A DNA stretch of 64,000 nt from Tardiphaga sp. P9-11. GTDB lineage: Bacteria > Pseudomonadota > Alphaproteobacteria > Rhizobiales > Xanthobacteraceae. Both the position numbers and the translations under genes were made by a program. The stretch is from positions 372,001 through 436,000 of the forward strand of contig NZ_NPKQ01000004.1 of the NCBI RefSeq assembly GCF_008329525.1, read 5' to 3'. A model generated the notes under the pieces. It was not told where the DNA came from, ran no database searches, and saw nothing but the letters and a program-made list of their open reading frames with translations. Every line of letters begins with the position of its first letter. Position 1 is the first letter of the stretch. Positions 52,490 through 61,413 of this stretch are shown piece after piece.

Positions 52490-53677
52490 ATGGTGATACA
52501 AGTGTTTGATACGTCGATGTTTTATGTCCGGATCGCCGGCGTGCTGGCCATTGCGCTGACGCTCGCCGGGTGCGGTGATGGCAAACAGGCGGGAGCCGGG
52601 CAGGCGCCGCCGGCCACGGCGGTCAGCGTGGTGACAGTAGCGCCGCAGACGCTGCGGATTATCAACGATCTTCCCGGCCGGATCGCGCCGACGCGGATCG
52701 CCGAGGTGCGGCCGCGGGTTGCCGGCATCCTTGTCGAACGCGTGTTCAAGCAGGGCACCATCGTTCGCGAGGGCGACGTGCTGTACCGCATCGATCCCGC
52801 ACCGTTCCGCGTACGCGTCAACAGCGCCAAAGCCGCGCTGCAGCGTGCGGAAGCCACGCGCGTGCTGGCCAAGCAGCAGGCGGATCGCCAGACCCAATTG
52901 AAAGAACGGGACGTCACCACCGGGCAGCTCTACGACCGCGCCGTTGCCGAACTCGCACAGGCCGAGGCCGATGAAGCCTCGGCACGCGCGGGCCTCGAAG
53001 CCGCACAGCTCGATCTGCAATACACCGACGTGCGCGCGCCGATCACCGGCCGCATCGGACGTGCGTTGATCACCGAAGGCGCACTGGTCAGCGTCGGCGG
53101 CAGCGAGAGCCTCGCCACTATCCAGCAGCTCGAACCGGTCTATGCCGACTTCACGCAATCCGCGAACGAACTCCTGACGCTGAAGCGCGCCGCGCAGGCG
53201 AACGCGAAGGAGCAAGGGCGCGATGCCGCGGAAGTACGTCTCAAGTTCGATGACGGTTCTGAATACGCGCGCAGCGGGCTGCTGCTGTTCTCGGAGGCAG
53301 CCGTGGATGCCACCACCGGCCAGATCACCCTGCGCGGCGAGTTTCCCAATCCCGATGGCGATCTGTTGCCCGGCATGTATGTGCGCGTACAGATCGTGCA
53401 GGGCGAGCAGAGAGATGCGCTTTCAGTCCCCGAACGCGCGCTGCAACGCGATCCCGGCGGGCAGGCGCAGCTCTATGTCGTCAATGCCGAGCGCAAGGCG
53501 GAATTGCGCAGCGTGACGCCGTCGCGTCTCGTCAATGGTCGCTGGATCATCGGGAACGGGCTAAATGCCGGCGACAGCGTCGTCGTCGAGGGCTTCCAGA
53601 CGCTGGCGCCTGGCGCCACCGTCGATCCGAAACCCTGGCGCAATCAGTCGGCGGATGCCGCCAATCCGGCGAAGTAA
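52490..53677 (+). CDS. RND efflux periplasmic adaptor, lipoprotein
   Basis: A 395-residue membrane fusion protein. A lipobox follows the signal helix (LAIALTLAGCGDGK, Cys near residue 25), so the mature protein is probably lipid-anchored. Lipoyl half-motifs IAEVRPRVAGILVERVFKQG and VRAPITGRIGRALITEGALV flank the alpha-hairpin (RVLAKQQADRQTQLKERDVT), followed by the barrel and a C-terminal NLLPGMY-like LLPGMYVRVQIVQGEQ. This is an AcrA/MexA-type adaptor. The pump gene begins 11 bases after the stop. Confidence 0.93.
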   Translation: MVIQVFDTSMFYVRIAGVLAIALTLAGCGDGKQAGAGQAPPATAVSVVTVAPQTLRIINDLPGRIAPTRIAEVRPRVAGILVERVFKQGTIVREGDVLYRIDPAPFRVRVNSAKAALQRAEATRVLAKQQADRQTQLKERDVTTGQLYDRAVAELAQAEADEASARAGLEAAQLDLQYTDVRAPITGRIGRALITEGALVSVGGSESLATIQQLEPVYADFTQSANELLTLKRAAQANAKEQGRDAAEVRLKFDDGSEYARSGLLLFSEAAVDATTGQITLRGEFPNPDGDLLPGMYVRVQIVQGEQRDALSVPERALQRDPGGQAQLYVVNAERKAELRSVTPSRLVNGRWIIGNGLNAGDSVVVEGFQTLAPGATVDPKPWRNQSADAANPAK

Positions 53678-53688
53678 GGCTCATTCAG

Positions 53689-56600
53689 ATGTCCAGTTTC
53701 TTCATCGCGCGCCCGATTTTCGCATGGGTGATCGCCATCTTCATCATGATCGCCGGTGCGCTGGCGATTCCGAATTTGCCGGTCGCGCAATATCCGAACA
53801 TCGCACCGCCGCGCATCGCGATCTCCACCAACTATCCCGGCGCGTCGTCCGAGGAAATCTATCAAGGCGTCACGCGACTGATCGAGGATCAGCTCAACGG
53901 CATTCCCGGGCTGATGTATTTTGAATCCACGGCGGATGCGACCGGCGCAATCCAGATCGACGTCACGTTCCAGCCCGGCACCACGATCGCGCAGGCGACG
54001 GTGGATGTGCAGAACCGCATCCGCCGCGTGGAATCGCGGCTGCCGCGTGCAGTGACGCAGCAGGGCATCATCGTCGAGGAAGGCTCGATCGCCTTCCTGC
54101 TGTTCATCTCGATGCAGACCACCGACGGCAGCATGGATAGTATCGCGCTTGGCGACTACATCACGCGCAACGTGCTGAGCGAAATTCGCCGCGTGCCCGG
54201 CGTCGGCAAGGGGCAGTTGTTTGGCACCCAGCGCTCGATGCGGGTGTGGATTGATCCCGACAAGATGCTCGGGCTCGGCCTGACCGCGGCGGACATCACC
54301 GCTGCGATCACCGCACAGAATGCGCAGGTCGCGGCCGGACGCATCGGCGCGACACCCAATCCGGTGTCGCAGGAAGTCTCCGCACCGGTTCTGGTCAAGG
54401 GACAGCTCGGCACGCCCGACGAGTTCGGTGCCATCGTGCTGCGCGCCAATCGCGATGGCTCGTCGGTGCGGTTGCGTGATGTCGCGCGTGTCGAGGTCGG
54501 CGGCGAGGACTATAATTTCGCCAGCCGCCTGAACGGCAAGCCGGCTGCCGCCATCGGCGTGCAGATGTCGGCCACAGGAAATGCGCTGGCGACCTCCGAG
54601 GCCGTCAACGCCAAGATGAAGGAGCTGTCGAAATTCTTCCCAAAGGGGCTGACCTACGAAATTCCCTATGACACAACGCCGTTCGTGAAGGCATCGATCG
54701 AGAAGGTACTGCATACGCTGCTCGAAGCGATGGCGCTGGTCTTCATCGTGATGTTCCTGTTCCTGCAAAACATCCGTTACACGCTGATCCCGACCATCGT
54801 GGTGCCGATCGCTCTGCTCGGTACTTGCGCGGTGATGTTCGCGACCGGTTTCTCGATCAATGTGTTGACCATGTTCGCCATGGTGCTGGCGATCGGCATC
54901 CTTGTCGATGACGCCATCGTGGTGGTGGAAAATGTCGAGCGCCTGATGGCGCAGGAAGGGCTGTCTCCACGCGCCGCCACGATCAAGGCGATGCAACAGA
55001 TTAGCGGCGCCATCATCGGCATCACGCTGGTGCTGACCGCGGTGTTCGTACCGATGGCGTTCTTCCCCGGCGCGGTCGGCATCATCTACCGTCAATTCAG
55101 CCTCACCATGGTGGTGTCGATCCTGTTCTCGGGTTTCCTTGCACTGACGCTGACGCCGGCACTGTGCGCGACATTCCTGAAGCCGGTCGCCAAAGGCCAT
55201 CACGCGAGGGGCGGCTTCTTCGGCTGGTTTAACCGCAAGTTTGACGTGCTGGCGGGACGCTATCGTTCCAGCGTTAGCTGGGCGACCGGCCGCACCGGCC
55301 GAGTCATGGTGGTCTATCTGGCGCTGTTGGTCGGTCTCGGCTGGGCCTATATGCGGCTGCCGTCGGGCTTCCTGCCGACCGAGGACCAGGGCTATGTAAT
55401 CACCGATATCCAGGCGCCGCCGGAGGCGAGCCAGACCCGCACGCTGCAATCGGTGCAGACGGTCGAGAGCGTCTTTGCGAAGGAGCCGGGCGTCGCCAGC
55501 GTGTTTACGGTGCTGGGTTTCAGCTTCTCGGGAAACGGACTGAGCTCGGGCATCGCATTCCCGACGCTGAAGGACTGGAGTGAGCGTGGATCGAAGGATG
55601 CCGCCCCGGCCATAGTCAATCGCGTCAACGGTGAATTCGCCAAGATCGGCGACGCCATGGCCTTTGCGCTGTCGCCGCCGCCGATTGAAGGCCTGGGTAA
55701 TTCCACCGGCTTCACCTTCCGTCTGCAGGATCGCAGCAGCCGCGGTTCGGCGGCCTTGTCCGCTGCTGCAAGTCAGTTGATGGCTGCCGGTGCCAAGAGC
55801 GCGGTGCTCACTGGGCTGCGTATTGAAGGGCTTTCGAATTCGGCGCAACTCAATCTCGTGATTGACCGCGAGAAGGCGAATACGTTCGGCGTGTCCTTTG
55901 CGGACATCAACGCCACAATCTCGGCCAGCCTCGGCTCGTCCTATATCAACGACTTCCCCAATGCCGGTCGCATGCAGCGCGTCACCGTGCAGTCGGATGA
56001 CGGCAAACGCATGCAGGCTGACGACCTGCTGCGGCTGAATGTCCGCAATGCCAGCGGCGGGATGGTGCCGCTGGCGGCTTTCGCGCGCACCGAATGGGCG
56101 AAGGGACCGGTGCAGGTGGTTGGCTTCAATGGCTATCCGTCGATCCGCATCGCGGGCGACGCGGCGCCGGGCTATTCATCCGGCGATGCGATCGCGGAGA
56201 TGGAGGGGCTGGTAGGGCAACTGCCCGATGGCTTCGGCTTCCAGTGGGCCGGACAATCGCAGCAGGAGATCGAGTCCGGAAATCAGGCGCCGTTCCTGCT
56301 CGGGCTCAGCGTGCTGTTCGTGTTCCTGCTGCTGGCAGCGCTGTATGAGAGCTGGTCGATCCCGCTGTCGGTGATGCTGGTGGTGCCGCTCGGCGTCATC
56401 GGATCACTGCTCGCGGTGATGCTGCGCGACATGCCGAACGACATCTACTTCAAGGTCGGCCTGATCGCCATCATCGGCCTGTCAGCTAAGAATGCGATCC
56501 TGATCGTTGAATTCGCCAAGGATCTGCATGCCGAGGGCAAGTCATTGCGCGAGGCGGCCATCGAGGCAGCGTTCATCCGCTTCCGGCCGATCCTGATGAC

Positions 56601-56850
56601 GTCGCTGGCCTTCATTCTCGGTGTGACGCCGCTGGCGATCGCCACCGGGGCCAGCGCCGGTAGCCAGAACGCCATCGGTACGGGCGTGCTTGGCGGCATG
56701 ATATCGGCCACCGTGCTCGCGGTGCTGTTCGTGCCGGTGTTCTACGTGTTCGTCCTCAAGCGGATGCCGGCCAAGCGTACGCGTCCCGATACCGACGATG
56801 AGGAGGCGGCGACTCCTCACGACGGAACATCGCGTTCGATTGTGTCATAG
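53689..56850 (+). CDS. RND multidrug efflux permease, AcrB/MexB-like
   Basis: A 1053-residue HAE1 pump: MSSFFIARPIFAWVIAIFIM, LPVAQYPNIAPPRIAISTNY, FFIA-type start, and IEDQLNGIPGLMYFESTADA. The proton-relay Asp pair is present in LAIGILVDDAIVVVENVERL, and the late Lys in GLSAKNAILIVEFAKDLHAE. The two periplasmic porter loops and 12 helices are intact. It belongs with the adaptor 11 bases upstream and the TetR repressor. No TolC homologue is encoded in the window. Compared with the first system it is nearer AcrB/MexB than MexF. Confidence 0.95.
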   Translation: MSSFFIARPIFAWVIAIFIMIAGALAIPNLPVAQYPNIAPPRIAISTNYPGASSEEIYQGVTRLIEDQLNGIPGLMYFESTADATGAIQIDVTFQPGTTIAQATVDVQNRIRRVESRLPRAVTQQGIIVEEGSIAFLLFISMQTTDGSMDSIALGDYITRNVLSEIRRVPGVGKGQLFGTQRSMRVWIDPDKMLGLGLTAADITAAITAQNAQVAAGRIGATPNPVSQEVSAPVLVKGQLGTPDEFGAIVLRANRDGSSVRLRDVARVEVGGEDYNFASRLNGKPAAAIGVQMSATGNALATSEAVNAKMKELSKFFPKGLTYEIPYDTTPFVKASIEKVLHTLLEAMALVFIVMFLFLQNIRYTLIPTIVVPIALLGTCAVMFATGFSINVLTMFAMVLAIGILVDDAIVVVENVERLMAQEGLSPRAATIKAMQQISGAIIGITLVLTAVFVPMAFFPGAVGIIYRQFSLTMVVSILFSGFLALTLTPALCATFLKPVAKGHHARGGFFGWFNRKFDVLAGRYRSSVSWATGRTGRVMVVYLALLVGLGWAYMRLPSGFLPTEDQGYVITDIQAPPEASQTRTLQSVQTVESVFAKEPGVASVFTVLGFSFSGNGLSSGIAFPTLKDWSERGSKDAAPAIVNRVNGEFAKIGDAMAFALSPPPIEGLGNSTGFTFRLQDRSSRGSAALSAAASQLMAAGAKSAVLTGLRIEGLSNSAQLNLVIDREKANTFGVSFADINATISASLGSSYINDFPNAGRMQRVTVQSDDGKRMQADDLLRLNVRNASGGMVPLAAFARTEWAKGPVQVVGFNGYPSIRIAGDAAPGYSSGDAIAEMEGLVGQLPDGFGFQWAGQSQQEIESGNQAPFLLGLSVLFVFLLLAALYESWSIPLSVMLVVPLGVIGSLLAVMLRDMPNDIYFKVGLIAIIGLSAKNAILIVEFAKDLHAEGKSLREAAIEAAFIRFRPILMTSLAFILGVTPLAIATGASAGSQNAIGTGVLGGMISATVLAVLFVPVFYVFVLKRMPAKRTRPDTDDEEAATPHDGTSRSIVS

Positions 56851-56860
56851 GGAGGGGATC

Positions 56861-57133
56861 ATGCGCCGCATGATGTTCGACGCGCACGACCTTGACCCGG
56901 ACTGGCTGACTTATGGCGATCGTGTGCGCATGAGTCCGCTGGGGCTCGAACGGCATCCGTCCTATGGCAACCGCGAGGGCGTCATCGTCGGCATGGGCAC
57001 GCCGAACAGCGTGCGCGTCAAGTTCGACGACCGCGTCACGGTGCAGGCCATTCATCGCGACTATCTCGAACGCACCCCGGTAAAGAGCATTGCAGGCAGG
57101 AACAGTTCCGGACCTGCGGGGCGCGCGTCATGA
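56861..57133 (+). CDS. Small protein of unknown function in the RND/SMR operon
   Basis: A 90-residue soluble protein: LTYGDRVRMSPLGLERHPSY, GNREGVIVGMGTPNSVRVKF and DDRVTVQAIHRDYLERTPVK. The repeated Gly, and alternating hydrophobic/charged pattern, suggest a small beta-barrel (SH3- or KOW-like), but no family is recognised. The ATG follows GGAGGGG by a few bases; the stop overlaps the next ATG (ATGA), so it is translationally coupled to the EmrE-like transporter. It may be an RNA- or protein-binding helper; that is only a guess. Confidence 0.7.
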   Translation: MRRMMFDAHDLDPDWLTYGDRVRMSPLGLERHPSYGNREGVIVGMGTPNSVRVKFDDRVTVQAIHRDYLERTPVKSIAGRNSSGPAGRAS

Positions 57134-57465
57134 CTTACACTTACGCGTTTCTCGCCATGGCGATTGTCTGCGAAGTCATCGCCACCAGTTTCCTCAAGCT
57201 CTCCGATGGCTTCAGCAAGCCCATGCCGTCGCTGGTCACGGTGATCGGCTATGGTGTGTCGTTCTACTTTCTGTCCATCGCGCTACGCGACATCCCAACT
57301 GGCGTGGCCTATGCCATCTGGTCGGGCGTCGGCATCGTACTGGTGACTGGCGCCGCTTGGGCATTCCAGGGCCAGAAGCTCGACCCGGCCACTTTGTGCG
57401 GGCTCGGGCTGATCGTCTCCGGCGTGATCGTCATCAATCTGTTTTCGAACGCCGCGGTGCATTGA
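57130..57465 (+). CDS. EmrE-type small multidrug resistance transporter
   Basis: A 111-residue, four-helix SMR protein. The proton/drug-binding Glu lies at residue 15 (FLAMAIVCEVIATSFLKLSD, matching Glu14 of EmrE). GVAYAIWSGVGIVLVTGAAW with the conserved Trp, and the final helix GLGLIVSGVIVINLFS, are present. These proteins work as dimers that exchange protons for quaternary amines and related cations. It is translationally coupled to the small unknown gene and follows the RND pump, so this locus makes a two-component efflux unit. Confidence 0.93.
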   Translation: MTYTYAFLAMAIVCEVIATSFLKLSDGFSKPMPSLVTVIGYGVSFYFLSIALRDIPTGVAYAIWSGVGIVLVTGAAWAFQGQKLDPATLCGLGLIVSGVIVINLFSNAAVH

Positions 57466-57627
57466 TTCACCGAGACGGCAGCTTCCCGTTCGTCGATTGC
57501 GCGTCCCGTGTAATCCGATAGCTGCCCGGCTTATTTAGTCGTCGCATCGGTTGGGCTCTTGTTTTAGCCTCTCCCGAAAATGTCGTTCCAGGCGAAAGCC
57601 CAATGGACCGGCGCAAAGGGAGAAAAC

Positions 57628-58611
57628 GTGAGCAACAACAAGAAGAGGCGATGGTTTGCCATCGCCGGGGTGCTTGCCGCATCGTTGTTCGCCGTGGCGC
57701 CGGTGCAGGCGCAGCAATATCCCGATCGCAACATCACGATGGTCGTGCCATTTCCGCCCGGCGGAACGACCGACATCGTCGCGCGCATCCTCACCGAACA
57801 GCTCAGCTCCGAACTCGGCAAACAGGTGGCGATCGAGAACCGCGGCGGCGCCAGCACGTCGATCGGTGCGCAAGTTGTCGCCGGTGCTGACAAGGATGGT
57901 TACACGCTGCTGTTCGCCAGCGCGACGACCTTCACGACCAACCCGCATCTGCTGGCTTCCATCAAATACAAGCTGGAGGATTTCGCGCCGGTCGCGATGG
58001 TGGTGAAGGTGCCGTTTGCCTTCGTCGTGAAGAAGGACTTTCCGGCCGCCGACGTCGCGGCGTTTCGTGCCTATGCGCTGGCTAATCCGAGCAAGGTCAA
58101 CAACGCTACCAACGGGCCGGGCAGCACGGTGCATTTGATGGGCGAGATCGTCGCCCGCGGACTCGGCGTGAAGCTGCAGCATGTTCACTACCGCGGTGCC
58201 GCACCGGCGATGAACGACATGCTCGCGGGCATCGTCGACAGCAATGTGGAAGCGCTGACCAATACGGTGCCGAACCACAGAGCGGGCACCTACCGTGCGC
58301 TGGCCGTCTTGTCCGAGGAGCGCCTTCCGCAATTGCCGGATGTGCCGACCTTTAAGGAGCTCGGATTCCCCTCGATCGTCGGCGCGACATGGTTCGCGGT
58401 CTTCGCGCCCGCGGGTACGCCGCGGCCGGCTCTGGATAGGCTCAGCGCCGCCATCACCCGCATCGTCAGGACGCCGGAATTTGCAAGGAAGATGGAGCCG
58501 ATCGGCAATCAGCCGTGGCCGATGACGCCGGCGGAACTCGAGACCCATGTGAAGAGCGAGCGCGACCGCCTGGGTAAACTCATTCGCGAAGCCGGCATCA
58601 CGGTCGACTGA
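57628..58611 (+). CDS. Bug-family solute-binding protein (third)
   Basis: A 327-residue periplasmic binder with the signal peptide FAIAGVLAASLFAVAPVQAQ. NITMVVPFPPGGTTDIVARI, IENRGGASTSIGAQVVAGAD, KDGYTLLFASATTF, HYRGAAPAMNDMLAGIVDSN are Bug signatures. I start at GTG 57628, which has GGGAG 6 bases upstream and gives a clean signal; ATG 57580 would add 16 residues. It precedes a class II aldolase by 30 bases, so the two form an operon for uptake and cleavage of some carboxylated substrate. No TctAB permease is encoded here. Confidence 0.9.
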   Translation: MSNNKKRRWFAIAGVLAASLFAVAPVQAQQYPDRNITMVVPFPPGGTTDIVARILTEQLSSELGKQVAIENRGGASTSIGAQVVAGADKDGYTLLFASATTFTTNPHLLASIKYKLEDFAPVAMVVKVPFAFVVKKDFPAADVAAFRAYALANPSKVNNATNGPGSTVHLMGEIVARGLGVKLQHVHYRGAAPAMNDMLAGIVDSNVEALTNTVPNHRAGTYRALAVLSEERLPQLPDVPTFKELGFPSIVGATWFAVFAPAGTPRPALDRLSAAITRIVRTPEFARKMEPIGNQPWPMTPAELETHVKSERDRLGKLIREAGITVD

Positions 58612-58641
58612 CCGCGTGAACAAGATCAAGGGAGAACATCA

Positions 58642-59436
58642 ATGAATGCAGCCGTCAGCTCACCCGCAGTAAAAGTCGTCCGTTCGGTGCAGGATCAGGT
58701 CAGCCCCGAGGAATGGCAGTCGCGCGTCAATCTCGCGGCCTGCTACCGCCTGACGGCCATGTATGGCATGACTGAGATGATCGCCAACCACATCTCCTGC
58801 CGCGTGCCGGGAACGGAAGACCAGTTCCTGATCAATCCCTATGGGATGCTCTATGAGGAGATCGATGCGTCGAGCCTTGTGAAAATCGACCTCGACGGCA
58901 ACACGCTGTTCAACGCATCCGACTACGCCGTGAATGCCGCGGGCTTTGTGATCCACAGTGCTATCCACATGGCGCGTCACGATGTCGATTGCGTCGCACA
59001 TACCCACACGGTGGCCGGCATGGCCGTATCGGCGATGGAGTGCGGGTTGCTGCCGGTGGCGCAGACCTGCATGCGCTTCCTTCATGTCGCCTATCACGAT
59101 TTTGAGGGCATCGCGGACAATCCAGAAGAGCGGGAACGACTGATCGCGCATCTCGGCAATCACGAGGCGATGGTGCTGCGTAATCACGGTCTGCTGGTGG
59201 TCGGCAAGACCATCGCCGCCGCTTTCAACGTGCTGTTCCGGATGGAGCGGGCCTGTCAGGTTCAGGTTGCAGCGCTGTCGTGCAACACCAAGCTCATCAC
59301 GCCGCCACAGAAGGTCCTGCAGGATACCTATGACCGCATGAAGCCGCGCGACAATGTTCCGGGTCTCAGTGGCGAACTAGCCTGGCCGGCACTGCTCCGC
59401 AAGCTCGACCGGGTCGATCCGTCCTATCGCAACTGA
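58642..59436 (+). CDS. Class II aldolase/adducin-family protein
   Basis: A 264-residue enzyme of the fuculose-phosphate aldolase/adducin fold. RVNLAACYRLTAMYGMTEMI, then IANHISCRVPGTEDQFLINP, and zinc-binding CVAHTHTVAGMAVSAME (His120, His122) with MVLRNHGLLVVGKTIAAAFN. The metal ligands of the family are present. Substrates in relatives range from sugar phosphates to decarboxylation of 2-oxoacids; none is implied here. It is co-transcribed with the upstream Bug protein. The ATG follows AGGGAGAAC. Confidence 0.9.
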   Translation: MNAAVSSPAVKVVRSVQDQVSPEEWQSRVNLAACYRLTAMYGMTEMIANHISCRVPGTEDQFLINPYGMLYEEIDASSLVKIDLDGNTLFNASDYAVNAAGFVIHSAIHMARHDVDCVAHTHTVAGMAVSAMECGLLPVAQTCMRFLHVAYHDFEGIADNPEERERLIAHLGNHEAMVLRNHGLLVVGKTIAAAFNVLFRMERACQVQVAALSCNTKLITPPQKVLQDTYDRMKPRDNVPGLSGELAWPALLRKLDRVDPSYRN

Positions 59437-59515
59437 GTTTGCGCTGGATCAATTGCAAACGGATTTCGGGCGATGGCGGTTGCCGAGCTGGCCGCCGTCG
59501 CCTACATCAGGGCGC

Positions 59516-59938
59516 ATGACGCAGACCTCTGAAATCGGCTTCACCAGCTTCCAGCCCTCCCTGAATGAGGAAAATATCGCGCTTCTGGTGCAGACCTTTT
59601 ACGGCCGTGCCCGCGAGGATGATTTGCTGGGGCCGATCTTCAACGGTGCGGTGACCGACTGGGATCATCACATCGCGCAGATCAGCGATTTCTGGTCGTC
59701 GATGATGCTGAAGACCGGCCGCTACAATGGCCGGCCTATGCGTCCACATCTCGTGCTGCCGCTGAAGGGCGAACATTTCGATCGCTGGCTTTTGCTGTTC
59801 GAACAGACAGCGCGCGAGATATTTCCGGCTGAGGTCACCGAGGCCTTCATGATCCGCGCGCGCCGTATCGCTGACAGTTTCGAGATGGGCGTTGCCTCGG
59901 TGCGCGGCGAAATCGCTGCGCCGCGACATAGCGTTTAA
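59516..59938 (+). CDS. Group III truncated haemoglobin
   Basis: A 140-residue haem protein. ENIALLVQTFYGRAREDDLL with GPIFNGAVTDWDHHIAQISD, FWSSMMLKTGRYNGRPMRPH, and the proximal His87 in LKGEHFDRWLLLFEQTAREI match truncated haemoglobin group III (Ctb-type). It binds O2, CO or NO; group III members are linked to NO or microaerobic physiology. ATG 59516 begins the globin; the open frame from 59453 is basic and proline-rich. It lies after the aldolase, with its own likely promoter. Confidence 0.9.
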   Translation: MTQTSEIGFTSFQPSLNEENIALLVQTFYGRAREDDLLGPIFNGAVTDWDHHIAQISDFWSSMMLKTGRYNGRPMRPHLVLPLKGEHFDRWLLLFEQTAREIFPAEVTEAFMIRARRIADSFEMGVASVRGEIAAPRHSV

Positions 59939-60022
59939 GCGGCAGGCACGTAATGCATAGCCGGTCTTGCGAGAGCCGGTGGTTGCGCTAGGCTGCGGCT
60001 CCAACAAACCGGGAGTCGGTCC

Positions 60023-60244
60023 ATGAAACGTCTGTCTGTTCTCGTCCTCTTGAGCCTGTTCAGTGCTGCGCCCGCAATGGCGCAATCCTGCAACGCCGTC
60101 AGCGGCGACGGCAAGCCGCTAGCGGGCGCCGCCAAGAAGAGCTTCATGAAGAAGTGCTGCGAGGACAACGCCAAGAGTGCCGAGGGCAAGCCACTGGCCG
60201 GCGCCGCCAAGACCTCATCGGTCAACAAGTGCATGAAGAGCTGA
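60023..60244 (+). CDS. psiF: PsiF-like small secreted protein
   Basis: A 73-residue protein: signal peptide SVLVLLSLFSAAPAMAQ, then a twice-repeated unit, SGDGKPLAGAAKKSFMKKCC and SAEGKPLAGAAKTSSVNKCM. PsiF of E. coli is phosphate-starvation-inducible and shares the K-x-L-x-G-x-A-K-x-S-F repeat; the function is unknown. Three cysteines (CC and C, plus one near the signal) are present. The ATG follows CGGGAG. It ends in an intrinsic terminator and converges with the yghU gene. Confidence 0.85.
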   Translation: MKRLSVLVLLSLFSAAPAMAQSCNAVSGDGKPLAGAAKKSFMKKCCEDNAKSAEGKPLAGAAKTSSVNKCMKS

Positions 60245-60272
60245 GGCTGCAGCCTCACGCATCCAGACGTGC

Positions 60273-60298
60273 AAAAGCCCCGCTCGCGCGGGGCTTTT
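60273..60298. terminator. Intrinsic terminator after psiF and yghU
   Basis: AAAAGCCCCGC-TCGC-GCGGGGCTTTT: an 11-bp G/C-rich stem with A and T runs on both sides. It lies between the convergent psiF (+) and yghU (-) genes and can terminate both. Confidence 0.9.
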
Positions 60299-60337
60299 CG
60301 ATTCCGGGCCGAAGCGACATCAACGCGAGCCGTGGTC

Positions 60338-61210
60338 TCAGCTCGTCGCTTCGAGCTTGTCCTGTGTCTTCGTCTCGAAGTCGCTGGCATCGTGGCGCTC
60401 GCGCAACTGGGACGCGGGATCGCCGAAGGCACGATTGACCATGCGACCACGCTTCACAGCCGGGCGTGCCGCGATCGCATTGGTCCAGCGCTGGACGTTC
60501 TTGTAGCTTGCGACATCGAGGAATGTCGCGCTGTCGCCATAGAGAAGGCCTTGTGCGAGGCCGCCATACCATGGGAACACGGCGATATCGGCGATGGTGA
60601 GTTCGGAGCCGGCGAGATACTCGCTCTCGGCGAGGCGGCGATCGAGCACATCCATCTGCCGCTTCACCTCCATCGCAAAGCGGTCGATGGCATATTCGAT
60701 CTTGGTCGGCGCGTAGGCATAGAAGTGCCCGAAGCCGCCGCCGAGATAGGGCGCGCTGCCCATCTGCCAGAACAGCCAGGACAGGCATTCTGCGCGTCCC
60801 GCAGCATCCCCGGGAATAAACGCGCCGAACTTCTCGGCGAGATGCAGCAGGATTGCGCCGGACTCGAAGACGCGGATCGGCTTGTCGCCGCTGCGATCCA
60901 TCAAGGCCGGAATCTTGGAATTCGGATTGACCTCGACGAAGCCGGAGCCGAACTGGTTGCCGTCGATGCGGATCAGCCAGGCGTCGTATTCGGCTCCCTT
61001 GTGGCCGGCCGCGAGGAGCTCTTCCAGCATGATCGTGACCTTCTGGCCATTCGGCGTTGCCAGCGAATAGAGCTGCAGCGGATGCTTGCCGCTCGGCAGC
61101 TCCTTGTCATGGGTGGGGCCGGCGATGGGGCGGTTGGTTGAGGCGAACTGCCCGCCATTGGGCTTGTTCCAGGTCCAGACTTTGGGAGGCGTGTAGGGGG
61201 CGTCGGTCAT
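60338..61210 (-). CDS. yghU: Glutathione transferase family disulfide-bond oxidoreductase, YghU-like
   Basis: A 290-residue GST-fold enzyme. The YghU/YfcG family start YTPPKVWTWNKPNGGQFAST is present, then the thioredoxin-like domain SLATPNGQKVTIMLEELLAA with NPNSKIPALMDRSGDKPIRV, and the helical domain SGAILLHLAEKFGAFIPGD and AGSELTIADIAVFPWYGGLA. These reduce disulfides with glutathione rather than conjugate it. ATG 61210 (MTDAPYTPP) is the family start; a longer frame to 61399 is rejected. Convergent with psiF. Confidence 0.93.
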   Translation of the reverse strand: MTDAPYTPPKVWTWNKPNGGQFASTNRPIAGPTHDKELPSGKHPLQLYSLATPNGQKVTIMLEELLAAGHKGAEYDAWLIRIDGNQFGSGFVEVNPNSKIPALMDRSGDKPIRVFESGAILLHLAEKFGAFIPGDAAGRAECLSWLFWQMGSAPYLGGGFGHFYAYAPTKIEYAIDRFAMEVKRQMDVLDRRLAESEYLAGSELTIADIAVFPWYGGLAQGLLYGDSATFLDVASYKNVQRWTNAIAARPAVKRGRMVNRAFGDPASQLRERHDASDFETKTQDKLEATS

Positions 61211-61413
61211 GTCAGGCTGGCTCCGGAAAGGGGCAGGGTTCATGGTTGTCGGGGACAGGTAGGGTTGAATGCATCTGCATGCAAGGCCGCATTCGTGCAA
61301 GGCGACGGGGCGCTCGCCGGCTTCGTATTTGCCGTCCGGCGCCCGGAAAGCGCAGTCGATCATGGCGTCACCGCAGACCGTTGCTTTCGGGCGAGGCATC
61401 GATGCACTGCGAC

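Noticed and set aside
53644-55848. 734-codon minus-strand ORF opposite the RND pump gene
   Set aside because: It is the exact antisense of an intact pump gene, His/Arg/Asp-rich with no family features, a typical shadow in high-GC DNA.
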